DNA from: Mycobacterium kyorinense
GTDB taxonomy: Bacteria; Actinomycetota; Actinomycetes; Mycobacteriales; Mycobacteriaceae
Assembly: GCF_001672775.1 (NCBI RefSeq)
Contig: NZ_LZKJ01000093.1
Location: forward strand, 1 to 64,000
Direction of reading: 5' to 3'
DNA: 64,000 nt
The notes under the pieces are model-generated. The model was not told the origin of the DNA, ran no database searches, and worked only from the letters and a program-made list of their open reading frames with translations. Shown piece by piece: positions 8,830 to 17,555 of the stretch (position 1 is the stretch's first letter; every line of letters starts with the position of its first letter). The translations under genes and the position numbers were made by a program.

Positions 8830-10038
8830 TTACTTGGCGTCGAAGGTCACCGGAAGAGCGGTGGGCGAGCGGAACGGCTGACCGTGGATATGCGGACCGC
8901 TGTCGACGACGAGCTGGATATTGGTCATCCGGTTCAGCAGACATTCCAGCGCGACCCGCGTCTCCATGCGCGCTAAATGCAGCCCGAGGCACGTGTGTTC
9001 GCCTGCGGCGAAGGAGATATGCGGCATGTGCGGGCGGAAGATATCGAATTCCTCCGGGCGCTCCCAGCGGTGCTCGTCGCGGTTCGCCGAACCGATGCAC
9101 ACGTCGACGACCGACCGCGCGGGAATCGTGACCCCGTCGAGTTCGGTGTCTTCGGTGGTGAACCGCTGCACGGTGGTCAGTGGTGTCTCGAAGCGCAGCC
9201 CTTCCTCGATCGCCTTGGGGATCAACTCGCGATCCGCCTGCACCGCGGCGAACTGATCCGGATGGGTGAGCAACAGGTAGAGCAGATTGCCCGACGAGCG
9301 ATAGGTGGTTTCCAACCCGGCGGGCAGCAGCAGCCTGAGAAACGAGTAGATGGCTTCGTCACTGAGCTTTTCGCCGTCGATCTCCGCGGTGACCAAGTCG
9401 CCGACGATGTCTTCGGTTGGCGTGGTTTTACGTTGTTCGATCTGCTCGAGGAAGTAATCCTTCAACGCGGTCGACGCCTCGAAGGCGCGCTCGTAGTTGA
9501 CGGTGTAGCTGATCAATTCGACTGCGCGACGGTGAAACATCGGCAGGTCTGCCTCTGGCAGACCCAGGAGCTTGGCGATGACCCGGGTGGGAAACTCGAA
9601 CGTGAACTGCCGGACGAGGTCGGCTTCGCCGGCATCGATGAATTCGTCGATGAGCGCATCGCAGATCGGCCGCACGATCGTGGGCTCCCAGCGGGCGAGG
9701 TTCTTGGACTTGAAGGCCGCCGAAACCAGGTTGCGATGGTCGCGGTGCTTCTTGCCCTCCATCGCCAGGATGGTCGGACCCATGAATAAGCCAATGGTTG
9801 TGTCGTACATCGCCGAACTGAAGACCTGGCCGTCGCGGAATGCTTTGTTCACCGCATCGAAGGACATCGCGGCGAAGGATCGCTTTGGCCGCAGCGAATC
9901 GGGGGTCTTGGTGTAATCCATCACCGTTCCGGCGAACACTCCGGTCTTTTGGCGCTGCTGGAGAAAATACGGGTATGGGTCGCGGAGGTAGCCGGCAGGC
10001 TTGTCGACGGCGACGGCCTCTTGAAGTTGACTTTCCAC
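8830..10038 (-). CDS. Cytochrome P450
   Basis: A 402-residue soluble bacterial P450. The heme-binding loop is [10 protein letters not shown] with ligand Cys350; the K-helix E-x-x-R is in [10 protein letters not shown]. The I-helix reads [13 protein letters not shown], that is A-G-x-E-T-T with Glu in place of the usual Asp. It is a clear paralogue of the P450 at 24652-25866, which shares this variant and much of the C-terminal half. It would need a ferredoxin and reductase from elsewhere, since none is seen here. The GTG start has GGAGAG seven bases upstream. An inverted-repeat operator (10068-10086) lies 30 bp upstream, in the divergent promoter shared with the aldehyde dehydrogenase. Confidence 0.93.
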   Translation of the reverse strand: MESQLQEAVAVDKPAGYLRDPYPYFLQQRQKTGVFAGTVMDYTKTPDSLRPKRSFAAMSFDAVNKAFRDGQVFSSAMYDTTIGLFMGPTILAMEGKKHRDHRNLVSAAFKSKNLARWEPTIVRPICDALIDEFIDAGEADLVRQFTFEFPTRVIAKLLGLPEADLPMFHRRAVELISYTVNYERAFEASTALKDYFLEQIEQRKTTPTEDIVGDLVTAEIDGEKLSDEAIYSFLRLLLPAGLETTYRSSGNLLYLLLTHPDQFAAVQADRELIPKAIEEGLRFETPLTTVQRFTTEDTELDGVTIPARSVVDVCIGSANRDEHRWERPEEFDIFRPHMPHISFAAGEHTCLGLHLARMETRVALECLLNRMTNIQLVVDSGPHIHGQPFRSPTALPVTFDAK

Positions 10039-10067
10039 AGCTGCTCTCCGGCTCGGCTAAACGCTCC

Positions 10068-10086
10068 TACTGTAAATATTACAGTA
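10068..10086. promoter_or_regulatory. Operator, best copy: TACTGTAA-ATA-TTACAGTA
   Basis: A perfect 8-bp inverted repeat with a 3-bp spacer, midway between the divergent P450 (start 10038) and aldehyde dehydrogenase (start 10127). The form and position suggest a TetR-type dimer site able to control both directions. Related sites lie at 14663, 15237 and 21186. Confidence 0.75.
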
Positions 10087-10126
10087 GACTACGTCAGCGC
10101 GGGCGGCTGCCGTAAGCTCTGCAGCC

Positions 10127-11638
10127 ATGAGCTCAGTCGGCGAACGGATCGGCAATTCCGTAGAGCAGCCTCCGCCCGCGCTACAGGCGATCCTGGAACG
10201 CCAGCGGCGAGCATTCCTTGCCGAGGGGCCACCCAGCGCCGCCGTGCGGCGTAACCGGATCGATCGGCTGATGGCGTTGCTGCTGGACAACAGCGACGCG
10301 TTCATCGACGCCATGGCCGCCGACTATGGCACCCGGTCCAAGGCGGCATCGTTGTTCACCGAAATCGTCGGCATCATCTCGGTGGTCGAGCACACCAGAA
10401 GTCATGTGGCGCACTGGATGCGGCCGACAAAACTGATGCGGGCCGCACGGATGTCCGGCTTGCGTGCGGAGGTGCAGCCCACCCCGCTGGGCATCGTGGG
10501 CATCATCGGACCATGGAACTTCCCGGTCAACCTGGTGGTGCTGCCGGCATCAGCGGCGTTTGCGGCCGGTAACCGGGTGATGATCAAGATGTCGGAGATC
10601 ACCGCACACACCGCGGAGTTGATGAAGGCCACCGCACCGAAATACTTCGACGCGGCCGAACTCGATGTGGTGACCGGCGGCCCAGAGGTTGCGGCCGCCT
10701 TCTCCGCGTTGCCGTTCGACCACCTGTTCTTCACTGGTTCGCCGTCGGTGGGGGCGTTGGTGCAGCGAGCGGCCGCGCAGAACCTGGTGCCGGTGACGCT
10801 GGAGCTCGGGGGCAAGAACCCGGTGGTCGTCGCGCCGGGCGCTGATGTCCGGCGCTCGGCGACGCGCATCGCGCGGGGCCGGATGGTCAACGGCGGCCAG
10901 GTGTGTGTCTGCCCCGATTACGTGTTGGTGCCCAACGACCGGATAGCGGCATTCGTCGATGCCGCGCGTGAGACCCTGCACGGAATGTTCCCGCGCATCG
11001 TCACCAACGACGACTACTGCTCGAGCGTCAACCAAGCCAATTTCGACAGGGTTGTGGGACTGATCGAGGATGCGCGAGCCCACGGAGCACATGTGGAAAC
11101 GATTGCGCCCGAGGGAGAGTCACTACCCGACCGGGCGACTCGCAAGATCGGGCCCACTATTGTGTGCGGCATCGATGATCGCATGAAGATTGCGCACGAG
11201 GAGATCTTCGGCCCGGTGCTAACGGTCCAGGGATATTCCCGGCTCGACGGCGCCATTGACTACATTAACCAACGGCCGGCACCGCTGGTAGCCTACTGGT
11301 ACGGTCCGGACGACGACGACTTCCGAACCTTCGTCCGCAACACCCGCAGCGGCGGAGTGGCGCGTAACGACTTTGCTGCGCAGATGATTCCGTCAGCGGC
11401 GCCATTCGGGGGAGTGGGCCGCAGCGGGATGGGCGCTTACCACGGCAAGGCCGGTTTCGATACGTTCAGTCACTACCGCACCGTGGTCGGCAACGATCTG
11501 CCGTTCAGCATCACCGGAACCGCGGCCCCGCCGTTCGGCTTGCCGTTGCGCCTCGGCGCCAGTGCGGCGATGCGGATTGCGCGGATGCGTACCCGTCGCA
11601 GGCTCGAGCGTGGTGCGCGCGGCATGCCTGAAATTTAG
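10127..11638 (+). CDS. Aldehyde dehydrogenase (coniferyl-aldehyde dehydrogenase type)
   Basis: A 503-residue NAD(P)-dependent aldehyde dehydrogenase that oxidises an aldehyde to the acid. GPWNFP and FTGSPSVG (about 202-209) form the nucleotide site. Glu226 in LELGGK is the general base and Cys260 in NGGQVC the nucleophile. The C-terminus is extended with a basic tail (RIARMRTRRRLERGARG). Overall layout resembles coniferyl-aldehyde dehydrogenase-like enzymes rather than betaine or methylmalonate types; the substrate is unknown. It diverges from the P450 at 8830-10038 with an inverted-repeat operator in between, so oxidation of an alcohol or methyl group by P450 followed by aldehyde oxidation is a reasonable joint role. 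Confidence 0.92.
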   Translation: MSSVGERIGNSVEQPPPALQAILERQRRAFLAEGPPSAAVRRNRIDRLMALLLDNSDAFIDAMAADYGTRSKAASLFTEIVGIISVVEHTRSHVAHWMRPTKLMRAARMSGLRAEVQPTPLGIVGIIGPWNFPVNLVVLPASAAFAAGNRVMIKMSEITAHTAELMKATAPKYFDAAELDVVTGGPEVAAAFSALPFDHLFFTGSPSVGALVQRAAAQNLVPVTLELGGKNPVVVAPGADVRRSATRIARGRMVNGGQVCVCPDYVLVPNDRIAAFVDAARETLHGMFPRIVTNDDYCSSVNQANFDRVVGLIEDARAHGAHVETIAPEGESLPDRATRKIGPTIVCGIDDRMKIAHEEIFGPVLTVQGYSRLDGAIDYINQRPAPLVAYWYGPDDDDFRTFVRNTRSGGVARNDFAAQMIPSAAPFGGVGRSGMGAYHGKAGFDTFSHYRTVVGNDLPFSITGTAAPPFGLPLRLGASAAMRIARMRTRRRLERGARGMPEI

Positions 11639-11648
11639 TAAACCCAAC

Positions 11649-11666
11649 TGTCCCTGAGTGGGGACA
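11649..11666. terminator. Short hairpin between convergent genes
   Basis: TGTCCC-TGAGTG-GGGACA forms a 6-bp stem with a 6-nt loop eleven bases past the aldehyde dehydrogenase stop. There is no U-tract, as is common in mycobacteria. A weak candidate. Confidence 0.4.
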
Positions 11667-11772
11667 ACACCTTCTCCGACTTGATATCACATACGGCATC
11701 GTTTTCGAGAAGGGCCTTATGACCAGCTGCTGGTGCCGGTGTGACCCGTGATAGCCGAGTAGGTGGCCCGAA

Positions 11773-13425
11773 CTAACCGGTCACCGCCTGCTCACGTGCC
11801 CAGCGGTAGTCGGCCTTACCCGACGGGCTTCGCTCGATCACCGGCCGGAAGACGATCGCTTTGGGAAGCTTGTAGCGGGCCAACGAGTTTGCGGCATGCG
11901 CGATCAATTCCTCGGCGCCGGCATCGGCGCCCTCGGCGAGCGCGACCACCGCGACGACTTCCTGGCCCCACCGCTCGCTCGGCCGCCCCGCGACTACGAC
12001 ATCGGCCACCGCGGGATGTGACGCGACCGCCGTCTCGACCTCCTCGACGAAGATCTTCTCGCCGCCCGAGTTGATGCACACCGAGTCGCGCCCCAATAGC
12101 TCGACAACGCCGTCGGCGCGGTGGCGTGCGCGGTCGCCGGGCACCGCATATCGGACGCCGTCAATGACCGGGAACGTTTTGGCGGTCTTGGCGGCGTCGC
12201 CTTTGTAGCCGAGCGGGACATAACCGCGCTGCGCGAGCCAGCCCATGTCGTCGTGACCCGGTTGCAGGAGCGAGCCGAAATCTTCGGCCATCACGTAGGT
12301 ATCCGGGCCGGGGTTGAACGTGCCGGTCGACACCGCCCCGGTCATCGACAGGTGGCTCATCTGCGCACCGGTCTCCGAGGAGCCGACGCCGTCGATCACC
12401 ATGGCGTTGGGCAGCGCCTCGATCAAGCGTTGCTTGACGTGGGGGGTCAGCAGGGCACCGCCATTGGCCACCACCGCCAACGACGACACGTCGGCGATGC
12501 CCTTTTCGATCGCCGCCAGCAGCGGTCGCGCCATCGCGTCCCCGACCACCGTGACCACCGCAACCTTCTCCCGCTCGATGGTTCGGACGACGTCGTCGGC
12601 GTCCAGATGGTCAACCACCGACGGGAAGACCAACGTCTGCCCGGTCGTGATCGCCGTCATCACGCTCCACTGGGCGGCGCCGTGAATCAGCGGCGGCAGG
12701 ATCAGCAGTTTGGTGCCCGGGCCATCGGTCAGGCGCCCGACGATCTCCTCGATGGAGCCGACGGTCTCGCCGGTCACCAGATTTCGGCCACCGAAGGATG
12801 TCATGAAGATGTCGTGCTGACGCCACAAAACGCCTTTCGGCATCCCGGTGGTGCCGCCGGTGTAGAGCACGTACAGATCGTCGGGCGACGGCTGCGCCGG
12901 CAGCGGCGTCAATGAACCTGATCCGACGATCGTCTCGTAATCGACTGCGCCGTAGACCAGGTCATTGCCCGAATCGTCGGCGATCTGAATCAGCACACGT
13001 AGCTGAGGAAGATCCGGCAGCACCTCGGCGACCCGCGGCGCGAATGCGGCGTGGTAAATCAGTGCGGTCGCGCCGGAGTCGGCGAGCAAGTATTGCAGTT
13101 CGCTCTTGACGTAGCGGAAGTTGACGTTGAACGGTGCGACGCGCGCTTGGAATGCGCCCAGCAACCCTTCGACGAATTCGTTTCCGTTGTAGGCATACAG
13201 CCCGACCAGGTCCTGCCCGACCTCGTGGCCGGCGAGCCCAGATCGCTCGGTGTGGCATCCGAGTCCGCGGGAGTGCATGAATGACGCCAGCCGGTGGGAT
13301 CGCTCGAGAATTTGCGCGTATGTGAAACGACGATCGCCCTGGATGACCAGTTCGCGGTCGCCGATCGCCGCCGCGACGGCGGCAGCGACCGCGGGCACTG
13401 TGAATTGCGCTGCAGTGTCGGACAT
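11773..13425 (-). CDS. Acyl-CoA synthetase (FadD-type, AMP-forming)
   Basis: A 550-residue ANL-family ligase. The frame is open to 13491, but ATG 13425 (MSDTAAQFTVPAVAAAVAAA) has AAGAGG upstream and gives the normal N-terminus. The P-loop is YTGGTTGMPKGVLW; later motifs are INSGGEKIFVEEVE and PSGKADYRWARE with the catalytic lysine. It resembles the synthetase at 2805-4442 throughout, including V-L-W after the P-loop, so the island has two related CoA-activating enzymes that may act on successive intermediates. It follows a broken cysteine hydrolase-like gene and the Rieske oxygenase on the same strand, probably one operon from the promoter at about 14650. Confidence 0.92.
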   Translation of the reverse strand: MSDTAAQFTVPAVAAAVAAAIGDRELVIQGDRRFTYAQILERSHRLASFMHSRGLGCHTERSGLAGHEVGQDLVGLYAYNGNEFVEGLLGAFQARVAPFNVNFRYVKSELQYLLADSGATALIYHAAFAPRVAEVLPDLPQLRVLIQIADDSGNDLVYGAVDYETIVGSGSLTPLPAQPSPDDLYVLYTGGTTGMPKGVLWRQHDIFMTSFGGRNLVTGETVGSIEEIVGRLTDGPGTKLLILPPLIHGAAQWSVMTAITTGQTLVFPSVVDHLDADDVVRTIEREKVAVVTVVGDAMARPLLAAIEKGIADVSSLAVVANGGALLTPHVKQRLIEALPNAMVIDGVGSSETGAQMSHLSMTGAVSTGTFNPGPDTYVMAEDFGSLLQPGHDDMGWLAQRGYVPLGYKGDAAKTAKTFPVIDGVRYAVPGDRARHRADGVVELLGRDSVCINSGGEKIFVEEVETAVASHPAVADVVVAGRPSERWGQEVVAVVALAEGADAGAEELIAHAANSLARYKLPKAIVFRPVIERSPSGKADYRWAREQAVTG

Positions 13426-13433
13426 CGTGCCTC

Positions 13434-13643
13434 TTACGGTTGGTGGAGCAGGCGGATCTTCAGGCCGCCGGCTTCGGTGAGCAGGTGCCATCGGCGCTTG
13501 TCATCGTAGCGGTTCGGGAAATCCGCCGCGGGATTCGTCGGCAAGTGCGGTCAGCCCGGCATTGGGGCGATGACTGCACCCTGACACTCCTGAGTGACGA
13601 CCGCGATGTATGCCGGGTCTATGAGTTCGGCGAGGGATGTCAT
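13434..13643 (-). pseudogene. Collapsed cysteine hydrolase (isochorismatase-like) gene
   Basis: An ATG at 13643 overlaps the Rieske stop (ATGA) and opens MTSLAELIDPAYIAVVTQEC, continuing QGAVIAPMPG before TGA at 13551-13553. This is the typical beginning of an isochorismatase-fold cysteine hydrolase. Past the stop, another frame continues GLTALADESRGG, as expected for the family. A further frame then reads YDDKRRWHLLTEAGGLKIRL and ends in TAA at 13434, which looks like the C-terminus of something else. A gene of normally about 200 codons is reduced to about 70, with frame changes. The call rests on my recognition of the N-terminus. Confidence 0.55.
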
Positions 13644-14632
13644 GCCGGCACTTCGTAGAACTGCGTCGCCCACTTCCGCAGCGCCATATAGCCTTTCGCG
13701 TCTACTTTGGACAGCGGCGGATGTTCCACGTATTTCTGGTAGCGCCAGATTTGCAGATCGTCGAAGACAGTGGACAGGAACTGCTTTTCGATGACGTCGC
13801 GCAGCTTGCCGGACGGCACGTCGGCGGTGTCACCGGGGATACGCGGCCACCAGATGGAGTAGAACAGGTCGGAGCATTCATCGTCGACCGGCGTGCAAGT
13901 GAAGATCAGCCGATGGTTTTGCGCGCCCTCAAAGACGCTGATCGCGCCGCCGAGGCCGAACAAGTGGCTGTGAAACCGCAGCGCCAGGTCGTCGGGGTTT
14001 TCACTGGTGGCGTCCGGCCAGCCCGCGACAAATTGCCATTCGTGGTCCGCGATTTTCCAGTCCAGCACCCTGGGCGTCACCGTGGCATGGTGCACGTACT
14101 CGAAATGCGCACTGTCGGGCGCGTTTTCGGCCACGATCTGCGGATGTACCGGCTCGCATTCAGCACGTCGGGAGAACTCGGGATACGCCCGATAGTAAGC
14201 CGTCGGATCGATCTCGAATTGCGGGAACTTGCGGAAGATATCCGGCATCTCCCACTGCGGCTCCTTGCCGTCGGGCTGGTGCCACATGAAGACACAGTCG
14301 TATTGCTCGATGACCGGATAGACCCGCAGCCGCAGTCCGCGATTCGGCCGGTCGGGCTGATAGGGGATGTATTTGTTACAGCCGTCGGGTCCCCAGCGCC
14401 AACCGTGGAAGGGACACTCCACACAATCGCCGACTACCTTGCCGCCATGCCCGATGTGGGCGCCGAGGTGCTTGCAGTGCGCTTCGAGTACATGCAGTTC
14501 TCCGGACTCGTCCCGGTAGGCGACTAGGTCCTCACCGAAGTAGCGCAGCGGTCGGACTTCGCCGACCGGGAACTCCGGCGACCAGCCGATCATGAACCAG
14601 CCCGTGACTTTCCAGGTGAACGGGACTTTCAC
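13640..14632 (-). CDS. Rieske non-heme iron oxygenase, terminal oxygenase (KshA-like)
   Basis: A 330-residue oxygenase. The Rieske [2Fe-2S] site is C53-x-H55 followed by C73-x-x-H76 (CKHLGAHIGHGG ... CVECPFHGW). The catalytic iron segment is in DSAHFEYVHH. The layout matches 3-ketosteroid 9-alpha-hydroxylase oxygenases, which need a separate reductase; none is present here. Start choice: the frame is open to a TTG at 14695, but those codons run through the operator at 14663-14681. GTG 14632 has AGGAAGG just upstream and gives the usual KVPFTWKVTGWFMIGWS beginning, so I take GTG. It diverges from the SnoaL-like gene at 14710 and is followed by a broken cysteine hydrolase gene and an acyl-CoA synthetase. 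Confidence 0.9.
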   Translation of the reverse strand: MKVPFTWKVTGWFMIGWSPEFPVGEVRPLRYFGEDLVAYRDESGELHVLEAHCKHLGAHIGHGGKVVGDCVECPFHGWRWGPDGCNKYIPYQPDRPNRGLRLRVYPVIEQYDCVFMWHQPDGKEPQWEMPDIFRKFPQFEIDPTAYYRAYPEFSRRAECEPVHPQIVAENAPDSAHFEYVHHATVTPRVLDWKIADHEWQFVAGWPDATSENPDDLALRFHSHLFGLGGAISVFEGAQNHRLIFTCTPVDDECSDLFYSIWWPRIPGDTADVPSGKLRDVIEKQFLSTVFDDLQIWRYQKYVEHPPLSKVDAKGYMALRKWATQFYEVPA

Positions 14633-14662
14633 GCCAAGCGCCTTCCTACCTTCGTCCGCTGA

Positions 14663-14681
14663 TACTAAAGACGTTACAGTA
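14663..14681. promoter_or_regulatory. Operator copy: TACTAAAG-ACG-TTACAGTA
   Basis: The right half matches the best site perfectly and the left half 5/8. It sits about 30 bp from each divergent start (Rieske at 14632, SnoaL-like at 14710). Confidence 0.6.
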
Positions 14682-14709
14682 TAGCTTTCAGGCAAGGAGG
14701 TGGTTCCAG

Positions 14710-15144
14710 GTGACCGACGAGCTCGAGGCGATCCGACAGTTGAAGGCGCGGTATTGCCGATTCCTGGACACCAAGGACCTCGACTCGTGGCGCACCGTGT
14801 TCACCAGCGATGTGGTCGTGACGCTGGATATGGCGGTGTCCACCGGCGGCGCCGACCCGATGACTGCCCCGCCGATCGAGGGCGTCGACAACTTCGCTCC
14901 CACGGTGATGGCCGGTCTCCAGGGCGTAGCGACCATGCATCACTGCCACACCCCGGAGATCACGCTCACCTCGGCCACCACGGCTACCGGCATCTGGGCG
15001 ATGGAAGATCTTCTGATCTTCGGCGACGGCCGCGAATTGCACGGCGCCGGTCACTACCACGAGACGTACGAGAAAAATGACGGTGCGTGGCAAATCAAGA
15101 GCCTGCACCTGACCCGAACGATATTGAAGGTGATCGGGGGCTGA
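14710..15144 (+). CDS. SnoaL-like / nuclear transport factor 2-fold protein
   Basis: A 144-residue single-domain protein starting at GTG after GGAGG (about 14697-14701). The pattern E-x-I-x-x-L-K-A-R-Y-C-R-F-L-D-T-K-D, followed by W...F..D, and the C-terminal Y-E-K-N-D-G-A-W-Q-I-K-S-L-H-L-T-R are typical of the SnoaL-like NTF2 fold. Members act as small hydratases, isomerases or dehydratases on polycyclic substrates, including steroid intermediates; I cannot name the reaction. It has its own divergent promoter with an operator. A second SnoaL-like gene of the island survives only as a remnant at 17552-17661. Confidence 0.85.
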   Translation: MTDELEAIRQLKARYCRFLDTKDLDSWRTVFTSDVVVTLDMAVSTGGADPMTAPPIEGVDNFAPTVMAGLQGVATMHHCHTPEITLTSATTATGIWAMEDLLIFGDGRELHGAGHYHETYEKNDGAWQIKSLHLTRTILKVIGG

Positions 15145-15236
15145 CCTAGCCCGCCGGCGCGATGAACGCGTGCACGCTGGCGCCGTCGACGTGGTGATCC
15201 TGGTGGAGTTCGGGGAGTGACACAGGCCGGACCAGA

Positions 15237-15255
15237 TACTGTAATTGTTCCAGTA
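15237..15255. promoter_or_regulatory. Operator copy: TACTGTAA-TTG-TTCCAGTA
   Basis: The left half is perfect and the right half 7/8. It lies 36 bp upstream of the epimerase-like gene (ATG 15292), at the head of a six-gene rightward run. Confidence 0.65.
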
Positions 15256-15291
15256 TCAGGCTGGAGACGTGTCCAGTCATAGGGAGCGGTG

Positions 15292-16314
15292 ATGGAAAGC
15301 CATACCGGAATCGGACGGCGTGCACTGGTCATGGGCGCCAGCGGCTTCGTGGGTTCACATGTCACCCGCCAACTCGTCGAGCGGGGCGACGAGGTGCGGG
15401 TGCTGCTCCGGAAAACCAGCTCCACACGAGGAATCGACGACCTCGACGTCGAAGTGCACTACGGCGACCTCGTCGACCAGCAGGCGGTGCGCCGGGCGAT
15501 GGCCGATCGCGACGTCGTCTACTACTGCGTCGTGGATGCCCGGGCATGGCTGCACAATCCCGCTCCGCTGTTCGCAACCAATGTCGAGGCCCTGCGGCAC
15601 GTCCTGGATGTCGCGGCCGAGGCCAATCTGCACCGCTTCGTGTTCCTGAGCACGATCGGGACCGTTGCAATCGGCTCCGGCGACAGCCCGGCCAACGAGG
15701 AAACACCGTTCAATTGGCACGGCCAGGGCGGTCCCTACATCGAGTCTCGGCTACAGGCCGAGCAACTGGTCATGCGATACGCCGAAGAGCGCGGACTCCC
15801 CGCAGTGGCGATGTGCGTGTCCAACACGTATGGCCCCCGTGACTGGCAGCCAACCCCGCATGGCTCGCTGGTCGCGGCGGCCGCCCTGGGAAAGATGCCG
15901 GTCTACGTCAAGGACGTGGCAGCCGAAGTGGTCGGCATCGAAGATGCCGCGGCGGCAATGCTGCTGGCGGGGGAGCGCGGCCGCGTCGGCGAACGCTACA
16001 TCATCTCCGAAAGCTTCATGACCACGCGCGACGTCTTGGAAACCGCCGCCCATGCCGTCGGAGTCAAGCCGCCGCGCTTCGGTGTTCCGCTGCAACTGGT
16101 GACGATGTTCGGACATGCGGTCAGTCTGCTGCGTCTTGGCCTCCCGGTGAACGCCACCACCGTGCGGTTGATGCGGCTGACGTCGCCGCTTGACCACGGC
16201 AAGGCCGTCCGGGAGTTGGGATGGACTCCGAATCCGACGTCTGACTCGATACGACGTGCCGCGCACTTCTATGTCGAACGCGCACAGCGTCGACCACAGG
16301 CGGTCAAGCCATGA
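15292..16314 (+). CDS. NAD(P)-dependent epimerase/3-beta-HSD-like extended SDR
   Basis: A 340-residue extended short-chain dehydrogenase. The nucleotide motif is MGASGFVGSH (about 14-23). The active-site stretch reads PYIESRLQAEQLV, so the usual Y-x-x-x-K is Y-x-x-x-R here, a change seen in some mycobacterial relatives. Related proteins are 3-beta-hydroxysteroid or dihydroflavonol reductase-like enzymes. ATG 15292 is preferred over the GTG one codon earlier because AGGGAG (15281-15286) is better spaced. Its stop overlaps the remnant monooxygenase start (ATGA), followed by hydrolase, LLM and SDR genes, so it leads an operon under the operator at 15237. Confidence 0.88.
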   Translation: MESHTGIGRRALVMGASGFVGSHVTRQLVERGDEVRVLLRKTSSTRGIDDLDVEVHYGDLVDQQAVRRAMADRDVVYYCVVDARAWLHNPAPLFATNVEALRHVLDVAAEANLHRFVFLSTIGTVAIGSGDSPANEETPFNWHGQGGPYIESRLQAEQLVMRYAEERGLPAVAMCVSNTYGPRDWQPTPHGSLVAAAALGKMPVYVKDVAAEVVGIEDAAAAMLLAGERGRVGERYIISESFMTTRDVLETAAHAVGVKPPRFGVPLQLVTMFGHAVSLLRLGLPVNATTVRLMRLTSPLDHGKAVRELGWTPNPTSDSIRRAAHFYVERAQRRPQAVKP

Positions 16315-16454
16315 CGTCCGCAGACTCCTGTGACGCGCTAGTCGTCGGCGCCGGCTTCTCCGGCTTGTATGCGTACACCGGCGGGATTCCCGAATACCGG
16401 TGTCGCTGCGACGAGATCGCTGCCGGCGGGTACACCGGATGCAAGCTGGCGTAG
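16311..16454 (+). pseudogene. Internally deleted Baeyer-Villiger-type flavin monooxygenase
   Basis: A 47-codon open frame starts with ATG overlapping the previous stop (ATGA). Its first half, DALVVGAGFSGLY, is the FAD-binding GxGxxG N-terminus of a flavin monooxygenase. Its second half, YTGGIPEYRCRCDEIAAGGY, ending T-G-C-K-L-A, is the typical extreme C-terminus of Baeyer-Villiger monooxygenases. A normal gene is about 500-600 codons, so more than 1.4 kb appears to be lost between codon 21 and codon 22, in frame. The product cannot be active. The ATG of the following gene comes directly after the TAG, so the remnant may still couple translation. Confidence 0.75.
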
Positions 16455-17555
16455 ATGGCAAACCGCGCATTGGATGTCGGCCGAGAGCTAGCCATGGTGC
16501 TGCCGCGGACGGTGTCCGGGCTCACCGAATCGACCGGCTGGACCCCGTCGCCGCGCGGTGCGCGTCAGTTCGGTGAGGTCATGATGGACGAACTGGTTCT
16601 CACCGGTTTCTCGCTGTTCGGCGGCGATCTAGCCGAAGCCGTACGGCCATTGGGTGAGTGCACCGACGCGGCTCAGGAACTGTCTACCTTGGGCGTCGAC
16701 GGCGCGCACGCCGACCCGCACCCGTTGCACGTCAAGGCGATCCAACGTCGGCGCATGGGCATGCTGGCCTACGATCGAGTGACCTTCGAACACGACCCGT
16801 TGCTGCCGAGTGCGCTGACCACCGCGGGCCTCGGTGGCTCGGCGACCGCAGTGGTGCACGTGTGCCGATACCGCGACAAGCCGAGGCCGTGGCTGGTATG
16901 GGTACACGGCGCCGGCCAGGGGCGACCTGAGGACCTGTTGGTGTCCCGGGCCAGACGATTGCAGCGCTCGCTGGGTTTCAACATTGCGGTACCGGTACAG
17001 CCGGGACACGGCAGCCGTCGCCGTCAGTGGCCGCCGTATCCGAACATGGATCCGTTGACCAATGTTGCGGGCATGATGCGCGCCGTATCGGAGGTTCGCG
17101 CCGTCGTGCAGTGGGTGCAGCCAGAGTCGACCGTCGTTGTGGTGTCCGGCATTTCGATGGGCAGCGCGGTGGCGGCGTTGGTGTCGCATTTCGAGAAGCA
17201 GGTCGATGCGGTCGCGTTGTACACGCCGATTCTCGGACTCAACGCGATGATCGCCCAACACCTGGCACGTTGGGGTACCGCGCGCGGCGAGGTCAGAGAG
17301 CTGCTGGGGTCACCGGTCGTGTCGGCGCTGACTTCGGTGATCGATCCGCTCTCGGTGGAGCCTGCGCCGCCGCCGCATCGCCGGCTGATCGTCGGAGCGT
17401 GGCATGATCGAATGGCGATGCGCGAGCCCGCTGTTGCGCTGCAGGACCGGTGGGGCGGCCAGTTCTACTGGTACGACGGCAGTCACGTCGGCCACATCTT
17501 CTCCCGGCGCGTGCAGGCGGTCTCGGAGCGCTTCTTGCGGGAGGTGGTGGGGTGA
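16455..17555 (+). CDS. Alpha/beta-hydrolase fold protein
   Basis: A 366-residue protein with an alpha/beta-hydrolase core in its second half. WLVWVHGAG (about 146-154) gives the HG oxyanion region. SGISMGS places the nucleophile at Ser234 in G-x-S-x-G. The late GSHVGHIF segment should supply the catalytic histidine. The first 130 residues are a separate, less conserved N-terminal part with the sequence MANRALDVGRELAMVLPRTV. Esterase, lactonase or thioesterase activity is plausible. A lactonase would fit, because a Baeyer-Villiger monooxygenase gene once preceded it and such enzymes make lactones or esters. The ATG follows the remnant's TAG with no gap. Confidence 0.82.
   Translation: MANRALDVGRELAMVLPRTVSGLTESTGWTPSPRGARQFGEVMMDELVLTGFSLFGGDLAEAVRPLGECTDAAQELSTLGVDGAHADPHPLHVKAIQRRRMGMLAYDRVTFEHDPLLPSALTTAGLGGSATAVVHVCRYRDKPRPWLVWVHGAGQGRPEDLLVSRARRLQRSLGFNIAVPVQPGHGSRRRQWPPYPNMDPLTNVAGMMRAVSEVRAVVQWVQPESTVVVVSGISMGSAVAALVSHFEKQVDAVALYTPILGLNAMIAQHLARWGTARGEVRELLGSPVVSALTSVIDPLSVEPAPPPHRRLIVGAWHDRMAMREPAVALQDRWGGQFYWYDGSHVGHIFSRRVQAVSERFLREVVG

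Noticed and set aside
14633..14695. An extended N-terminus for the Rieske oxygenase from TTG 14695
   Set aside because: These codons span the operator, and GTG 14632 has a better ribosome site and family-like start.
15146..15223. A 25-residue minus-strand frame (MSLPELHQDHHVDGASVHAF and onward) between the SnoaL-like and epimerase genes
   Set aside because: It starts next to the operator and could be another gene remnant, but I cannot match it to a family and it is too short to call.
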